Source of the DNA: an uncultured Pseudomonadota bacterium
GTDB lineage: Bacteria; Pseudomonadota; Gammaproteobacteria; Burkholderiales; Usitatibacteraceae
NCBI GenBank assembly: GCA_946885905.1
Contig: CAMPHL010000182.1
Coordinates: forward strand, 1-5,950
Reading direction: 5' to 3'
DNA: 5,950 bases
A program made the position numbers and the translations under genes. How positions within the stretch are numbered: position 1 is the first letter of the stretch; the number at the start of each line of letters is the position of its first letter. Below, one piece after another: positions 5,816-5,950 of the stretch. The notes below the pieces were generated by a model that made no database searches, was not told where the DNA came from, and saw only the letters and a list, made by a program, of their open reading frames with translations.

Positions 5816-5950
5816 ATGCCGAATTCCCTCTTCCGGCCGCGCGAGAACTGCTGCGCCGCCCCCCACGCCCACAGGGCCGCGATGCTGGTCGACGGCTCGG
5901 AGTACTTCGAGGCGTTCGTGCGCTTCGCCCGCCGGGCCGAGCGCCACATC
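5816..5950 (+). CDS. N-terminus of a phospholipase D/cardiolipin synthase-like protein, cut by the window end
   Basis: Forty-five codons are open to the window end: MPNSLFRPRENCCAAPHA followed by HRAAMLVDGSEYFEAFVRFARRAERHI. This matches the opening of the PLD-superfamily membrane-associated proteins, which from memory begin with RPGRNCWR...RAAFLVDG..YF..L...L..A...I and continue into a strand before the first HKD motif. The catalytic HKD motifs would lie outside the window, so activity cannot be judged. The second cysteine at 13 stands where I recall a tryptophan in relatives. ATG 5816 is the likeliest start because the family-like sequence begins there, but the frame is open back to a TAG at 5711 and no good Shine-Dalgarno is seen. 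The 109 bp separating it from the hydrolase stop hold no recognisable terminator. Confidence 0.65.
   Translation, partial: MPNSLFRPRENCCAAPHAHRAAMLVDGSEYFEAFVRFARRAERHI

Noticed and set aside
5756..5947. A 63-codon minus-strand open frame at the right edge
   Set aside because: It is antisense to the PLD-like N-terminus, which has recognisable family sequence; the minus-strand product has none.
4228..5949. A 573-codon minus-strand open frame antisense to the hydrolase
   Set aside because: Same GC-driven shadow effect. The plus-strand frame has a signal peptide, catalytic motifs and repeats.

Overview
The window reads as a chromosomal segment of a high-GC, Gram-negative bacterium, most likely a betaproteobacterium. 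The evidence is strong GC bias at third codon positions, an alpha/beta hydrolase carrying a C-terminal DUF5648-type repeat region (common in Burkholderiales and relatives), a paraslipin/NfeD pair, and intergenic GC-rich repeats of a kind frequent in that class. This placement is an inference from gene content. No mobile element, CRISPR array, tRNA or rRNA is visible.

Layout: 34-534 (+) is the 3' part of a leucine-rich-repeat protein ending in a four-cysteine zinc ribbon. Its 5' part lies outside the window and is probably out of frame at about position 30. It converges on a minus-strand cluster and its stop codon overlaps the stop of metY in one CTAG palindrome. The minus-strand cluster, in transcription order, is a CoA-binding protein of the YccU type (3887-3417), a short membrane NfeD-like protein (3352-2918), a stomatin/paraslipin SPFH protein of the QmcA type (2848-1850) and O-acetylhomoserine sulfhydrylase MetY (1811-531). 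The three junctions each hold a GC-rich inverted repeat: 3376-3406, 2880-2913 and 1829-1848. The last belongs to a repeat-like sequence that also supplies the metY ribosome-binding site.

Divergent from the CoA-binding gene, across about 31 bp, is 3919-5706 (+). It encodes an exported alpha/beta hydrolase with an intact Ser-Asp-His triad, fused to three tandem copies of a DUF5648-like motif. A TATACT hexamer eight bases before its ATG suggests a leaderless or near-leaderless transcript. At the right edge, 5816-5950 (+) is the N-terminus of a gene resembling phospholipase D/cardiolipin synthase-like proteins, cut by the window end.

Functionally, NfeD and the SPFH protein should form a membrane microdomain pair. 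MetY makes homocysteine from O-acetylhomoserine and sulfide. The CoA-binding protein may act nearby in CoA-linked metabolism, but that link is only suggested by position. The content is largely ordinary housekeeping. The points most worth a second look are the hydrolase-DUF5648 fusion, the apparent frameshift in the LRR gene and the hairpins at every junction of the minus-strand cluster.
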